The notes under the pieces were generated by a model. That model was given only the letters and a program-made list of their open reading frames with translations. It did not search any database and had not been told where the DNA came from. This document shows, piece after piece, positions 17,526 to 26,917 of a DNA stretch of 64,000 nt. Positions within the stretch are counted from its first letter, which is position 1, and each line of letters begins with the position of its first letter. Source of the DNA: Sphingomonas qomolangmaensis (GTDB lineage: Bacteria > Pseudomonadota > Alphaproteobacteria > Sphingomonadales > Sphingomonadaceae); contig NZ_CP101740.1 of the NCBI RefSeq assembly GCF_024496245.1, positions 2,941,001-3,005,000 on the forward strand. Direction: 5' to 3'. Position numbers and translations under genes: made by a program.

Positions 17526-18473
17526 TCAGTTCGCCGCAGCCGCGGGGACGCGCGCCTGCGCGAGCAACCGCTCGATATTGCCGTGCAGGATCAGCCGCTG
17601 GTCGTTCACGCTCAACTGCGCAAGCGCGCCTTCGTCGCCTGCCACCGCGTCGACAAAGCTCGGCTGGTCGCCCTGCAGCCGGAATACCGGCCAGTCGGTG
17701 CCGAAGATGATCTTGTGATTGATCCCGCGCAGCGCCGCCGATCGCACCGCGCCGGCATTGCCGTCGCGCCGCATTGCGCTCTGGAACGCGCTGATATCCA
17801 TATAGACGTTGGGCCGGAACGCGCAGAGCATCGCGCATTCCTCGACGAAGCTCACCGCGCCATGCGCCATGATGAAATTGACTTCGGGAAAGGCCTGCGC
17901 GGCTTCGTCGAGCAGAAAGGGATAGGCGTGTTTGAACGAGAGCGCGGGCGAGGTAGGGCCGATATGCACCGTCACGGGCACGCGATAATCGCGGCAGATT
18001 TCATAGAACGGATAGAGCGACGGATCGCTGGGGGAGAACCCCGTGGGCGGGTATAGTTTGAACCCGCGAAAGCCGAATTCGCGCAGCGATTGTTCGAACA
18101 GGTCGACCCCGTCCTTGCCCCAGCGCGGGTCCATCCCGCCGAAGACCACGAAACGCCCCGGGTGCCGCGCCAGCACCACGCGATGCGCGGCATAGGTTTC
18201 GGCGATCGTCAGCCGCGAATCGCGCAGTTGGTGCGTGAAATCGGCGGCCAACAGGACGCTCTTTTCGATCCCTGCGGCATCCATCTCGGCCACCAGCGCG
18301 TCGCACAGCGGGTCTTCGAGCTTTGCCAGATAGACGGTGGTGAGCTTTTCCTTGGTCGTGCGAATGCCTTGCGCCTCGAGGTGCGCATGGATGTTGCCCA
18401 CCGCCCCTTCGACGAACGAGCGCGGGATGTGATCGAGCGAGGCGATGTGACAATGGGCATCGATGATGCGCAT
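17526..18473 (-). CDS. Amidohydrolase-family metal-dependent hydrolase or decarboxylase
   Basis: A 315-residue TIM-barrel protein of the amidohydrolase superfamily (ACMSD/COG2159-like). Visible ligands are the HxH pair in DAHCHI (H7, H9), a later His in VTVHIG, His in MAHG, and the Asp in FGTDWPVF. Relatives are decarboxylases, hydratases or lactonases; the substrate cannot be told. The ATG at 18473 is chosen over an in-frame ATG at 18494 because GAAGGAAG precedes it and because the other start would overlap the ACP gene. It may process a precursor or the product of this locus. Confidence 0.85.
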   Translation of the reverse strand: MRIIDAHCHIASLDHIPRSFVEGAVGNIHAHLEAQGIRTTKEKLTTVYLAKLEDPLCDALVAEMDAAGIEKSVLLAADFTHQLRDSRLTIAETYAAHRVVLARHPGRFVVFGGMDPRWGKDGVDLFEQSLREFGFRGFKLYPPTGFSPSDPSLYPFYEICRDYRVPVTVHIGPTSPALSFKHAYPFLLDEAAQAFPEVNFIMAHGAVSFVEECAMLCAFRPNVYMDISAFQSAMRRDGNAGAVRSAALRGINHKIIFGTDWPVFRLQGDQPSFVDAVAGDEGALAQLSVNDQRLILHGNIERLLAQARVPAAAAN

Positions 18474-18483
18474 GCGGCTTCCT

Positions 18484-18774
18484 TCAGGCAGCATCGGCGC
18501 TCGCCGTGTCGGCGCCTTCGATCACGCTATGCGCGACGGCAAGCAGGTCGCCGACGGTAACGAGCTGCGCGAGCGTCACGCCGACATCGACCGCCGCGAG
18601 ATCGATCCCGAAGCGCTCTTCGAGCCGGAAGAGCAAGGCGAGCATCGCGATCGAGTCGAGCCCCAGATCGTGCTTCAGCCGCGTCGTGGGCACCAAAGGC
18701 ACCTGCCGAAATCGCCCCGGGGCGGCCTCTACGGCGAGTTCCAGGACGATATTGTCTATTGTCTGCCGGTCCAT
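18484..18774 (-). CDS. Free-standing acyl carrier protein
   Basis: A 96-residue carrier protein. The phosphopantetheine site is LGLDSIAML with S41. It lies 25 bases after the acyl-AMP ligase stop and just before the amidohydrolase, so it is probably the acyl or aminoacyl carrier for that ligase. It is separate from the ACP domain inside the large FAAL-NRPS. The two acyl-CoA-dehydrogenase-like enzymes of the operon may use this ACP-bound substrate, as in zwittermicin-type extender unit pathways; that is inference. Confidence 0.93.
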   Translation of the reverse strand: MDRQTIDNIVLELAVEAAPGRFRQVPLVPTTRLKHDLGLDSIAMLALLFRLEERFGIDLAAVDVGVTLAQLVTVGDLLAVAHSVIEGADTASADAA

Positions 18775-18799
18775 TGATGCGCCTTTTGCTGGGTAGCGA

Positions 18800-20338
18800 C
18801 TATTCGGCCTCCGCCGCGAAATGCTTGCTGATTTGGGTTCGATCGAGCTTCAGGTTCGGGCGCAGGAAGCCGTTCTCGAGCGAGAAGGGCTGGTCGGTGA
18901 GCACGACCCTGCCGACCGAAACATTGCGCCACTGCGCATTGAGCCGATCGACGAACTGGTGAATTCGCTGCGCCGCCTGCACATCGGCGGGATCACGCGG
19001 CACGACGACCGCGGCCAGATCGCTGGCGGATGGGCGGGGGATCACCACCGCGCAGGCGATGTCGGGGCACGCGCCGATGTCCGCTTCGATCACTGCTGGG
19101 TGAATCTTTTCGCCCCCGCCGGTGACGATTACCTCTTTCTTGCGCCCGACCAGATAGAGGAAACCGTCGGAATCGAACCGGCCGATATCGCCGGTCGCCA
19201 CCGCGCCGTCGACAAAGGTGCGCTCGTTCTCCCCCTCGGCGCATTCGAAATAGCGGACCGCGATCGGATGCTCGCGCCGCACGATGATCTCGCCATCGTC
19301 GGCGAGCGCGACCTGCACCCCGGCCAGCGGCCTGCCGACCGAGCCGATGCGGTTGGCGCCGGGCACGTTGAGCGCAACCGAGCCCGATTCGATGAGCCCA
19401 TAGGTCTCGAACAGCGGCAGGCCCATCGTCTGGAACAGGTCGAGCGTGCCGCGTTTGATCGGTGCCATGCCGGTGACCATGAAGCGGATATTGTCCCCCA
19501 GCGCCTCGTGCACCTTGGCGAAGATGGCCCGTCGCGCGCGTCGGCGAAGCGGTGCTGCAGGAAGCAGTCCCGCGGCCTTGCCCGCCGCGCGCGCGAGGCG
19601 CCGCGCGCGAACGGGCAAGTTCGCTACCCGGTTCTCGATCGCCTCGTAAAAGGCGGGGGGCGCGATCACGATCGTCGGCGACAGTTCCTTGAGCGCGCGA
19701 AACAGATGCACCGGTTCGACCACGATCAGGTCGAAGCCGTACCAAAGCGCGGCATAGTACATCAGCCGCTGTTGAAAGTTGGACATCGGCAGGAACAGCA
19801 GCAGTCGGTCGTCGTGACGCGGGAGCATCGCGCCGGCGAAGGCCTCGACGCTCGCCTCGATCCCGCGGCGGTTGAGCACCATCCCCTTGAGCCCACCCGC
19901 CGATCCCGACGAGAAGATCAGGCCCGGCCGCTCGAACTCGGGGTCGGGCGCCCCCACCGGCCCGGTGGCCGTGTCGGGGATCGCGGTATCGGCCCCGAGC
20001 TTGGCGGGCAGCATCAGCGCAAGGTCATATTTGCTGCACAGCTGCTCGGCAGGCGTATCGGCAAAATCGGCGGTGAACGCCACGCTCACCGCGCGCAGCT
20101 CGATCAACGCAAGCTCGTGGACCATCCACCCATAGCTGTTGGGCGCACGGATGCCGACGCGCATGCCCGGCTCGACCCCTGCGGCACGAAGCCGGTCGGC
20201 GGTGGTACGCACCGCCTGGCCAAGCTCGGCGAAGCTTCGCCGGGCGACGCGCCCTTGCTCATAGGTCGCGACTTCATTGCCGGCTGACCGGTCGCGAATG
20301 CGATCGACGATGTCGCGCAGATCGATTCGCGCCGACAT
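18800..20338 (-). CDS. AMP-dependent acyl-CoA/acyl-ACP synthetase
   Basis: A 512-residue ANL-family enzyme. The phosphate-binding loop is SSGSAGGLKG at 143-152, slightly off consensus. ETYGLIE, ATGDIGRFDSDGFLYLVGRKKE and the final lysine segment RPNLKLDR are all present. It should activate a carboxylic acid as an adenylate and load it onto CoA or, more likely given its neighbour, the free ACP. The start ATG at 20338 shares one base with the stop of the decarboxylase (TGATG). The acid it uses cannot be read from the sequence. Confidence 0.9.
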   Translation of the reverse strand: MSARIDLRDIVDRIRDRSAGNEVATYEQGRVARRSFAELGQAVRTTADRLRAAGVEPGMRVGIRAPNSYGWMVHELALIELRAVSVAFTADFADTPAEQLCSKYDLALMLPAKLGADTAIPDTATGPVGAPDPEFERPGLIFSSGSAGGLKGMVLNRRGIEASVEAFAGAMLPRHDDRLLLFLPMSNFQQRLMYYAALWYGFDLIVVEPVHLFRALKELSPTIVIAPPAFYEAIENRVANLPVRARRLARAAGKAAGLLPAAPLRRRARRAIFAKVHEALGDNIRFMVTGMAPIKRGTLDLFQTMGLPLFETYGLIESGSVALNVPGANRIGSVGRPLAGVQVALADDGEIIVRREHPIAVRYFECAEGENERTFVDGAVATGDIGRFDSDGFLYLVGRKKEVIVTGGGEKIHPAVIEADIGACPDIACAVVIPRPSASDLAAVVVPRDPADVQAAQRIHQFVDRLNAQWRNVSVGRVVLTDQPFSLENGFLRPNLKLDRTQISKHFAAEAE

Positions 20339-21804
20339 CACCCCTCCATCTCGGCGGTTACCGCGCGGCCTATGTCGACCGCGGCGGCGACGAGTAGGTC
20401 GATGTCCGACGCACGCGTGCGATGGTTGACGAAGCAGCAGCGGATCGCGAACCGACCGTCGAGGACGGTGCTCGACGGGACCGCGACGCCGGTCTCCTGC
20501 ATTCGGAGCAGCAGCTCGCCGTTGACGCGGTTCCAGAAGGCGTCGTCGCGATCGGCGCCGGTGCAATAGCGGAAGCAGACGATGTTGAGCGGTACCGGCG
20601 CGAGCAATTCGAGCTCGGCGTGCGCTTCGACCCGACCCGCCAAACTGCGCGCCTGTTCGACATTCTGCAGGATCAGGTCGCCGAAGGCGCGCACGCCATA
20701 GGCCTTCAGGTTCATCCATAATTTGAGCGCGCGGAATTCGCGGGTCAGCTCGACGCCGCGGTCGGCGAAGCGCATGCCCCCGGCGGCGACGCCGCGGTCG
20801 GTTTCGGCCAGATAATGCGCGCGGCTGGCGAAGCTGCGCGTCAGCACCCCGCCGTCGCGGACCAGCAGGCAGGCAACGGTGAAGGGAAGATAGGCCCATT
20901 TGTGCAGGTCGAACGCCACCGAATCGGCCTGTTCGAGCCCGGCGACGATCGGCTTGAGTTCGGGGCTCCATGCCGCCAGCGCCCCGAAGGCGCCATCGAT
21001 ATGGAACCATAGCTTCTCGTCGCGGCAGATTTGCGCAAGCGCGGGCAGGTCGTCGGTCGCGCCGGTGTTGACGGTACCCGCGGTGCCGATGACGCAGATC
21101 GGATCGATGCCATCCGCACGGTCGCGCGCGATCGCTTGCTTGAGCGCGTCGGTGTCGATCCGATAATCGTCGCCGACGGCCACCGCGCGGCACGCGGCGC
21201 GCCCCAACCCCAGCAATTCGGCGGCCTTGGCGATCCAGCCATGCGTCTCGGTCGAGGCGTAGATCGCTACCGGGCGATCGGCGCCGCGCACCCCGGTGGT
21301 GCGCACGTCGGCGGCGATGCCTTCATTGCGCGCGAGCGCCAGCCCGAGCATGTTCGCCGACGATCCCCCGCCGACCAGGATACCGTCGGCGCCCGGCGGA
21401 AAGTCCATCAGCTCGGCCATCCAGCGGATGGTCTGTTCCTCGACCAGCACCGGGGCCTGGTTGAAGCCCGCCATGTGCGGGTTCATTCCTGCCGCGAGCA
21501 TGTCGGCCATCATGCCCAGCGGGGTGCCGTTGCCCTGCACCCAGCCGAAGAAGCGCGGGTGAAGATTGCCATTGGGATAGGGGAGGACGTCTTCGAGGAA
21601 GCGTTGATAGACTGCCTCCTCGCCGATGCCCTCCTGCGGCGCGGCGGCGTCGAAGCTGTGCAGCACGCGTTCGGGCATCGGCTGCCACGCCGGCTGCTCG
21701 GCCAGCGTGGCGAGGTGATCGACCATGTCGTCGACCATCCGCCGCGCGAGCGTCCGAAATGCTTCCCAATCCTGCGGGTCGAGGGTGCGGTCTTGGGCGC
21801 TCAT
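20338..21804 (-). CDS. PLP-dependent amino acid decarboxylase (group II)
   Basis: A 488-residue decarboxylase of the aromatic-amino-acid/glutamate/aspartate family. The PLP lysine is K302 in FDLHKWAYLPF, the pyridine-binding Asp is D270 in HIDGAFG, and H188 in STETHGW is the likely stacking histidine. Length and motifs are normal. Possible substrates are aromatic amino acids, 2,4-diaminobutyrate or aspartate. An aspartate decarboxylase would supply beta-alanine, which one NRPS module here seems to use, but this is inference. It overlaps the methyltransferase stop by an ATGA, so translation is coupled. Confidence 0.92.
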   Translation of the reverse strand: MSAQDRTLDPQDWEAFRTLARRMVDDMVDHLATLAEQPAWQPMPERVLHSFDAAAPQEGIGEEAVYQRFLEDVLPYPNGNLHPRFFGWVQGNGTPLGMMADMLAAGMNPHMAGFNQAPVLVEEQTIRWMAELMDFPPGADGILVGGGSSANMLGLALARNEGIAADVRTTGVRGADRPVAIYASTETHGWIAKAAELLGLGRAACRAVAVGDDYRIDTDALKQAIARDRADGIDPICVIGTAGTVNTGATDDLPALAQICRDEKLWFHIDGAFGALAAWSPELKPIVAGLEQADSVAFDLHKWAYLPFTVACLLVRDGGVLTRSFASRAHYLAETDRGVAAGGMRFADRGVELTREFRALKLWMNLKAYGVRAFGDLILQNVEQARSLAGRVEAHAELELLAPVPLNIVCFRYCTGADRDDAFWNRVNGELLLRMQETGVAVPSSTVLDGRFAIRCCFVNHRTRASDIDLLVAAAVDIGRAVTAEMEG

Positions 21805-22928
21805 CGCGAATCTCCTACGGGCGCGAGATCGAGCCCGAAGGTTTGAGCCTCTGGTACGCGGCGCTCGCAGCGGATGAGCTGGTTGTAGAACCCATCGATC
21901 GGCGCGCTGGCAAGCAATTCCGCCGCGCGGGCGGCAAGTATCTGCGCCGGCTCGGCGCCCAAGGCCGCCTCGGCATCGGCGGCGAGGATTTTCAACACCC
22001 CCTCGCGCGTGTCGGGCGCGCGCTCGACAAAGGCGCGCGTGCCGAGCCCGGCCTGTGCGAGGCGCGCGGCGAGATAGTCGTGCTGCGCGGTGCGGCCGCG
22101 CAGCCCCGCCGAACGCCATGCCGCCAGGATCGCCCGCCCCTTGGCGGTCATCGCGCCGGGGATCGAATCGATCATGTCGATCAGCACGCGGTTGCCGATC
22201 CGCTCGATCGTCAGCGCTCCGCCGGTGACGGGCGCATAAGGGGTGTTACAGATCACCAGATCGAAACGCTCGCCCTGCGCCAGCGCGTCGACGCCGTCTG
22301 AAACGCGAAATTCGGTGCGCTCGGCCACCCGGTTGAGCGCGGCGTTGATCCGGGCAAGCCGCACCGCCCCCTCGTTGATGTCGAGCCCCAGCACCGATCG
22401 CGCGCCGCGCGTTGCGCACAATATCCCCTGCACGCCGCTTCCGCAGCACAGGTCGAGGACGCTTTCGTCCGCCAGCGTCGACGGGAGCGCCTTGGCCAGC
22501 ACGTAAGACGAAAGATCGAACCACACATCGGCGGGGCGGGTCGCGGTGGGGTAGGAGGGCGGGGTGCTTACGAACAGATACACGCCTTCGATCGGCACCA
22601 GCAGCAGGTCGACGGTACGCCACGCATCCCCCCGCCGTTCGATCAGCCCGCTGCGCGCCAGCGCGTCGATCGCGCCGCCGAGCGCCGATGCCTCGAGCCC
22701 TTCCGCATCGACGGATTGTCCTAGCCGCAGCAGCGCGAAGATTGCGCGGGTCGATGGATCGAGCCGCGCGATGACCGCACCAAGCTGCTCGGCGCGGGGA
22801 AAGCCGGTGGGGCTGATCGGCGCTTCGAGCGCCAGGCGAAAATCGACGAGCGCGTACATCGTATCGTCGAGCACCTCGCGGATCGCGGCCAACGCGGCTG
22901 GATCGAGCTTCATCGAGGTGAAATTCAT
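21801..22928 (-). CDS. Class I SAM-dependent methyltransferase (HemK/PrmC-like fold)
   Basis: A 375-residue protein. Residues 1 to about 145 form a helical, possibly winged-helix, N-terminal domain. The Rossmann domain has motif I VLDLCCGSGVQG (157-168), an acidic end of strand 2 in LGLDINEG, and NTPY at 228-231, a relative of the NPPY motif of amino-group methyltransferases. It may methylate an N or O atom of the peptide or of a building block. The start ATG overlaps the stop of the thioesterase-bearing NRPS (ATGA), which ties it to product formation. Confidence 0.88.
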   Translation of the reverse strand: MNFTSMKLDPAALAAIREVLDDTMYALVDFRLALEAPISPTGFPRAEQLGAVIARLDPSTRAIFALLRLGQSVDAEGLEASALGGAIDALARSGLIERRGDAWRTVDLLLVPIEGVYLFVSTPPSYPTATRPADVWFDLSSYVLAKALPSTLADESVLDLCCGSGVQGILCATRGARSVLGLDINEGAVRLARINAALNRVAERTEFRVSDGVDALAQGERFDLVICNTPYAPVTGGALTIERIGNRVLIDMIDSIPGAMTAKGRAILAAWRSAGLRGRTAQHDYLAARLAQAGLGTRAFVERAPDTREGVLKILAADAEAALGAEPAQILAARAAELLASAPIDGFYNQLIRCERRVPEAQTFGLDLAPVGDSR

Positions 22929-25900
22929 GCCACCCGCCTCGCGACATCGCTGGCCGGAAAGCTTTGCGCGAGCGCGGCAGCGAGACCCGCGACGTGGGGC
23001 GGGCGAAGCATCGAGTAATGATCGCCCGCGACCAATCGGCCGCGCAGCGCGCCCGTCGTTCGGTTGGCCCAGCATTCGCCCAGCCGCGGGAGACCCGTGC
23101 CGCGGTCGGCGGCGAACAGGGTGATGGCCTGGCCGATCCGGCCGGGGCGATAGCGCGCGGCGGCATCGGCGTGCGCAGCGAACGTCGATAGATGCGCGTC
23201 GAGCGCGGCGTCGGTATCGGCCTCGATCAGGTCGGCGGCGAACAATTCGGCGCTGAGCATCGTGCGCCGTGCTCTCCGATCGAGCGCGGCAAAGGTGGCC
23301 GCGTCGCCCACGGTGTCGCGTCCCAGCGTGGCGGCGAAGTCTCCGGCGAAACGCGTAAGCAGGTCTTCATCGTCGGGTGCCGCCCGATCGGGTTCGCGAA
23401 GATGGGTGTCGAGCAGCACCAGGCCCGCGGTGCGCAGCCCGCGCGCTTCGAGCTGGCGGACCATCTCGAACGCGACGAGCCCGCCGAACGACCAGCCGCC
23501 GAGCAAGCAGCGCGCATCGGGAAAGCTGCGCAGCAGTTCGCCGACATAGCGCTCGGCGATCGCTTCGATCGTCGCGCCAGCGCCACCCGGCGGCGATCGC
23601 AAGGCGAGCATCGGGCGGTGGTCGCCCAGCGCCTGCGCGAGACCGGCATAACCGAGCACGTCGCCCCCGATCGGGTGAACGCAGACCAAGGGGGGCGCCG
23701 AACCCAGGCGCTGCAGCGGTATCAGCAGCCCGGCTCGGCGCGCTGGCTGCGCGCCCAGCAGATCGGCAAGCCCACCGATGGTCGGCCGATCGAGGAAGTC
23801 GACCGGCGCAATGGCCTGACGCTCCTGCCGTCGCACGCGGGCGAGCATGCGGATCACCAGCAGCGAATACCCGCCCAGCTCGAAAAAACTGTCGTCGCGA
23901 CCGAGCGTTTCGATCCCGAGCAACTCGCGCCACAGTTGCGCGAGTCGTTGCTCGACCGGTCCCAGCAGCGCCGAGGGCGCGGCGGGCGCGGCGGCGCACG
24001 GCGGTGGGAGCGCGTTGAGATCGACCTTGCCTTGCGCCGAAAGCGGGAACGCCTCGAGCGGGACGAAGGCGCTCGGGACCATATAGTCGGGCAAGCGTTC
24101 GCGTAGCCATGCGCGCAGATCGGTTGCGTCGCCTGCGCCAGCGTGGGCCACGTGATAGGCGACCAGGATGCGGTCGCCGGCAGCAGTGTCGCGGCCCACA
24201 ACCAGCGCGGTTGCTACCGCCGGATGATCGAGCAGCACCGTTTCGATCTCGCCGGGCTCGATGCGATACCCCCCGATCTTCATCTGGGTGTCGGCGCGGC
24301 CGAGGATCGCGATCCGCCCATCGGCCAGCCGCCGCGCCAGATCGCCGGTCCGATACGCCCGCGCGCCCGGCTGCCGGGCGTGAGAATCGGGGACGAAGCG
24401 TTCGGCGGTAAGTCCCGCGCGGCCGAGATATCCGCGCGCGACACTGTCGCCGCCGATCCGTATCTCACCCGTCACGCCGATCGGAACCAGCGCCCCCTTG
24501 GGATCGACGACATGGACATCGACATTGCCCAATGGTCGCCCCAGCGGCACCACCGGCGCGCTGGCGCTTTCGTCGGGATCGACCGCGTTGGTCAGCACGC
24601 CGACGGTGGTTTCGGTGGGGCCATAGTGGATATAGGCGCGGGCTGGTTCGGGCAGCCGTGGCAGCACCGCCTGTCGCAGCCAGTCCCAGCGCGAAGCCTC
24701 ACCCCCCAGCACCAGCGCGGCGCGTGGCAGCAGCCGCGGGTCGTCCGACGCGCGCAACAGTTCGGCAAGGTGCGACGGCGCGATCTTGAGCACGTCCATC
24801 GGCGCATCACCGAAATAGCGCGCGATCGCCTGCGGATCGAGAACGTCGCGTCGGGGCAGCACGTGGAGGGTGCCGCCAAAGCAGAGCCAAGGCATCAGCA
24901 TGGTGTTCGACGAATCGACCGCGATCGGCTGGAGCAGCGCATAATGCGCGTCGGGTGCGAAGCCGAACCTTTGGGTGACCGCATGCGCGTAGCTCGACAC
25001 CTGGCGATGTTCGACCGCGACCCCCTTAGGCCGCCCGGTAGAGCCCGAAGTGTAGATGACGTAAGCCAGGTTCCCGGGCCCTGCCGCGACGTGCGGCGGC
25101 GTTGCGGGATAGGGCGCGGCCAGCGCTTCGAGCGCCGCAATGTCGAGCCATCCGCGCGCACCATCGCCCCGATCGGTGAGCTTCGCGATCGCGCCCGATT
25201 GATCGACGATGTAGTCGATCCGCCGCGCTGGAAAGCCCGGATCGATCGGCACATAGGCCGCACCCGATTTGAGCACCGCGAGCAATGCGACGATCAATTC
25301 GGCGCCAGGCTCGATCAACAGCGCGACGGTGGTTTCGGGCCCGGCGCCGCGGTCGATGAGCAGCCGCGCCAATCGGTTCGCGCGGGCTTCAAGCGCGCGA
25401 TAGGTGAGTGCGCCCCAGGGGCCTGCCACCGCGGTCGCCTCGGGAGTGGCGGCGGCCTGTTCCTCGAACAGCTGGTGGAGCGTCTTGTCGAGATAGGCCG
25501 CCTTGGTGTCGTTCCAGTCGTGGAGCAGGCGGTGGCGTTCGGCGTCGGACAGGAAGTCGATCCGCGCGATTGGCATCGCCGGGTCGTCGAGCGCGCGCGA
25601 CAGCAGCCGGACATAATGATCGGCGAACCGCGCGATCGTCTCGCGATCGAACAGGTCGCGATCATATTCGCAATAGCCCTCGATTCCGCCGTCGCCGGCT
25701 TCCTCGAGCGCGAGCGTGAGGTCGAACTTGGCGGTGCCGTTGTCGATCGCGACCGGTTCGAGCCGCGCATCGCCGAGCGCCAGTTCGCCCGCCGGCGCGT
25801 TCTGGAGGATGAACATCGCCTGGAACAGCGGTGAGCGGCTGAGATCGCGCTGCGGCGCGAGCGCCTCGACCAGCTTCTCGAACGGCACGTCCTGATGCGC

Positions 25901-26917
25901 GAACGCCGACAGCGTGGTCTCGCGCACCTGCGCGAGCAGCGCGGCGAGCCCGGGATCGCCGCCGAGATCGCCGCGCAGCACGAGGGTGTTGACGAAGAAG
26001 CCGATCAGCCCCTCGGTCTCGCGCTGCGTCCGCCCGGCGATCGGCGATCCGACGAGCAGCCGCTGCTGCCCGGTGTAGCGCGACAGCAATGCCTGGAACC
26101 CCGCGAGCAGCAGCATGTACAAGGTCGCGCCCTCGCCGCGCGCGAAGCCGCGCAGCCGCTCGGCAAGCGCCGGGTCGATCCGCAGCCGATGCTGCGCGCC
26201 GCGCTGGCGCTGGCGCGCGGCGCGCGGGCGATCGAGCGGCAGGTCGAGCATCGTCGGCACGCCTTCGAGCGCATCGCGCCAATAGGCGATCTGCGCGTCG
26301 AGCACCTCGCCCTGCAGCCAGTCGTGCTGCCAGGCGCTGTAATCGGCATATTGCACCGCGAGCGGCTCGAGCGCGGGCGTCCGCGCTTCAAGGTGCGCGG
26401 CGTAGAGCTCGGACAGCTCGCGCATCAGCACGCCCAGCGACCAGCCGTCGGAGACGATATGATGCATGCTCACCGACAGGATGTGCGCGTCGTCACCGAG
26501 CCGCAGCACCGCAGCGCGCAGCAGGGGGCCGCGCTCGAGATCGAAGGGCCGCCGCGCCTCGGCCGCGAGCCACGCCTGCGCCCGCGCCTCGGCATCGGTG
26601 CCCGCCAGGTCGATCCGCGCGATCGCGATCGTCGCTTCGGGCGCGATCAGCTGGAGCGGCTCGCCCGCCGAGACCCCGAAGCGGGTCCGCAGCGTCTCGT
26701 GCCGCGCGACGAGGTTGCTCAGCGATCGCTCGAGCAGGTCGATGTCGAGCGCGCCGGTGACGCGGAACGCCGCCACCATCGAATAGGCCGGGCTGTCGGG
26801 GTGGAGCTGGTGGAGAAACCACAGCCGGCGTTGCGCGAACGATGCCGGAAAGGCATAGCAATCCTCCCCCGTATCGGCGGCAATCGGGGCGACATCGGCC
26901 AAGCGCGCGCTATTCAT
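22925..26917 (-). CDS. Terminal NRPS module with thioesterase (C-A-T-TE, Asp-like pocket)
   Basis: A 1330-residue termination module. Condensation domain with HHIVSDG at 152-158; adenylation domain with YTSGSTGRPKG near 625; carrier with GGYSLL (S1018); type I thioesterase with GGWSFGG (S1143), an Asp in LLDTH and a His in GDHYSML. The pocket reads D-S-T-K-V-G-H-V-G, close to the aspartate code DLTKVGHIG. It is the only NRPS protein here with a thioesterase, so it should release the product by hydrolysis or cyclisation. The ATG at 26917 overlaps the large NRPS gene by eight bases. The condensation domain DNA is nearly identical to two copies in that gene. Confidence 0.96.
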   Translation of the reverse strand: MNSARLADVAPIAADTGEDCYAFPASFAQRRLWFLHQLHPDSPAYSMVAAFRVTGALDIDLLERSLSNLVARHETLRTRFGVSAGEPLQLIAPEATIAIARIDLAGTDAEARAQAWLAAEARRPFDLERGPLLRAAVLRLGDDAHILSVSMHHIVSDGWSLGVLMRELSELYAAHLEARTPALEPLAVQYADYSAWQHDWLQGEVLDAQIAYWRDALEGVPTMLDLPLDRPRAARQRQRGAQHRLRIDPALAERLRGFARGEGATLYMLLLAGFQALLSRYTGQQRLLVGSPIAGRTQRETEGLIGFFVNTLVLRGDLGGDPGLAALLAQVRETTLSAFAHQDVPFEKLVEALAPQRDLSRSPLFQAMFILQNAPAGELALGDARLEPVAIDNGTAKFDLTLALEEAGDGGIEGYCEYDRDLFDRETIARFADHYVRLLSRALDDPAMPIARIDFLSDAERHRLLHDWNDTKAAYLDKTLHQLFEEQAAATPEATAVAGPWGALTYRALEARANRLARLLIDRGAGPETTVALLIEPGAELIVALLAVLKSGAAYVPIDPGFPARRIDYIVDQSGAIAKLTDRGDGARGWLDIAALEALAAPYPATPPHVAAGPGNLAYVIYTSGSTGRPKGVAVEHRQVSSYAHAVTQRFGFAPDAHYALLQPIAVDSSNTMLMPWLCFGGTLHVLPRRDVLDPQAIARYFGDAPMDVLKIAPSHLAELLRASDDPRLLPRAALVLGGEASRWDWLRQAVLPRLPEPARAYIHYGPTETTVGVLTNAVDPDESASAPVVPLGRPLGNVDVHVVDPKGALVPIGVTGEIRIGGDSVARGYLGRAGLTAERFVPDSHARQPGARAYRTGDLARRLADGRIAILGRADTQMKIGGYRIEPGEIETVLLDHPAVATALVVGRDTAAGDRILVAYHVAHAGAGDATDLRAWLRERLPDYMVPSAFVPLEAFPLSAQGKVDLNALPPPCAAAPAAPSALLGPVEQRLAQLWRELLGIETLGRDDSFFELGGYSLLVIRMLARVRRQERQAIAPVDFLDRPTIGGLADLLGAQPARRAGLLIPLQRLGSAPPLVCVHPIGGDVLGYAGLAQALGDHRPMLALRSPPGGAGATIEAIAERYVGELLRSFPDARCLLGGWSFGGLVAFEMVRQLEARGLRTAGLVLLDTHLREPDRAAPDDEDLLTRFAGDFAATLGRDTVGDAATFAALDRRARRTMLSAELFAADLIEADTDAALDAHLSTFAAHADAAARYRPGRIGQAITLFAADRGTGLPRLGECWANRTTGALRGRLVAGDHYSMLRPPHVAGLAAALAQSFPASDVARRVA
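25431..26764. repeat. Long direct repeat, copy C (condensation domain of the terminal module)
   Basis: About 1.33 kb covering the condensation domain and linker, nearly identical in bases to 28675-30008 (offset 3244) and similar to 31828-33161. It marks recent duplication or gene conversion between two adjacent genes. Confidence 0.9.

Noticed and set aside
18800..20338. Free-standing NRPS adenylation domain
   Set aside because: The loop SSGSAGGLKG, the lack of the YGPTE form and the overall sequence fit an acyl-CoA synthetase better.
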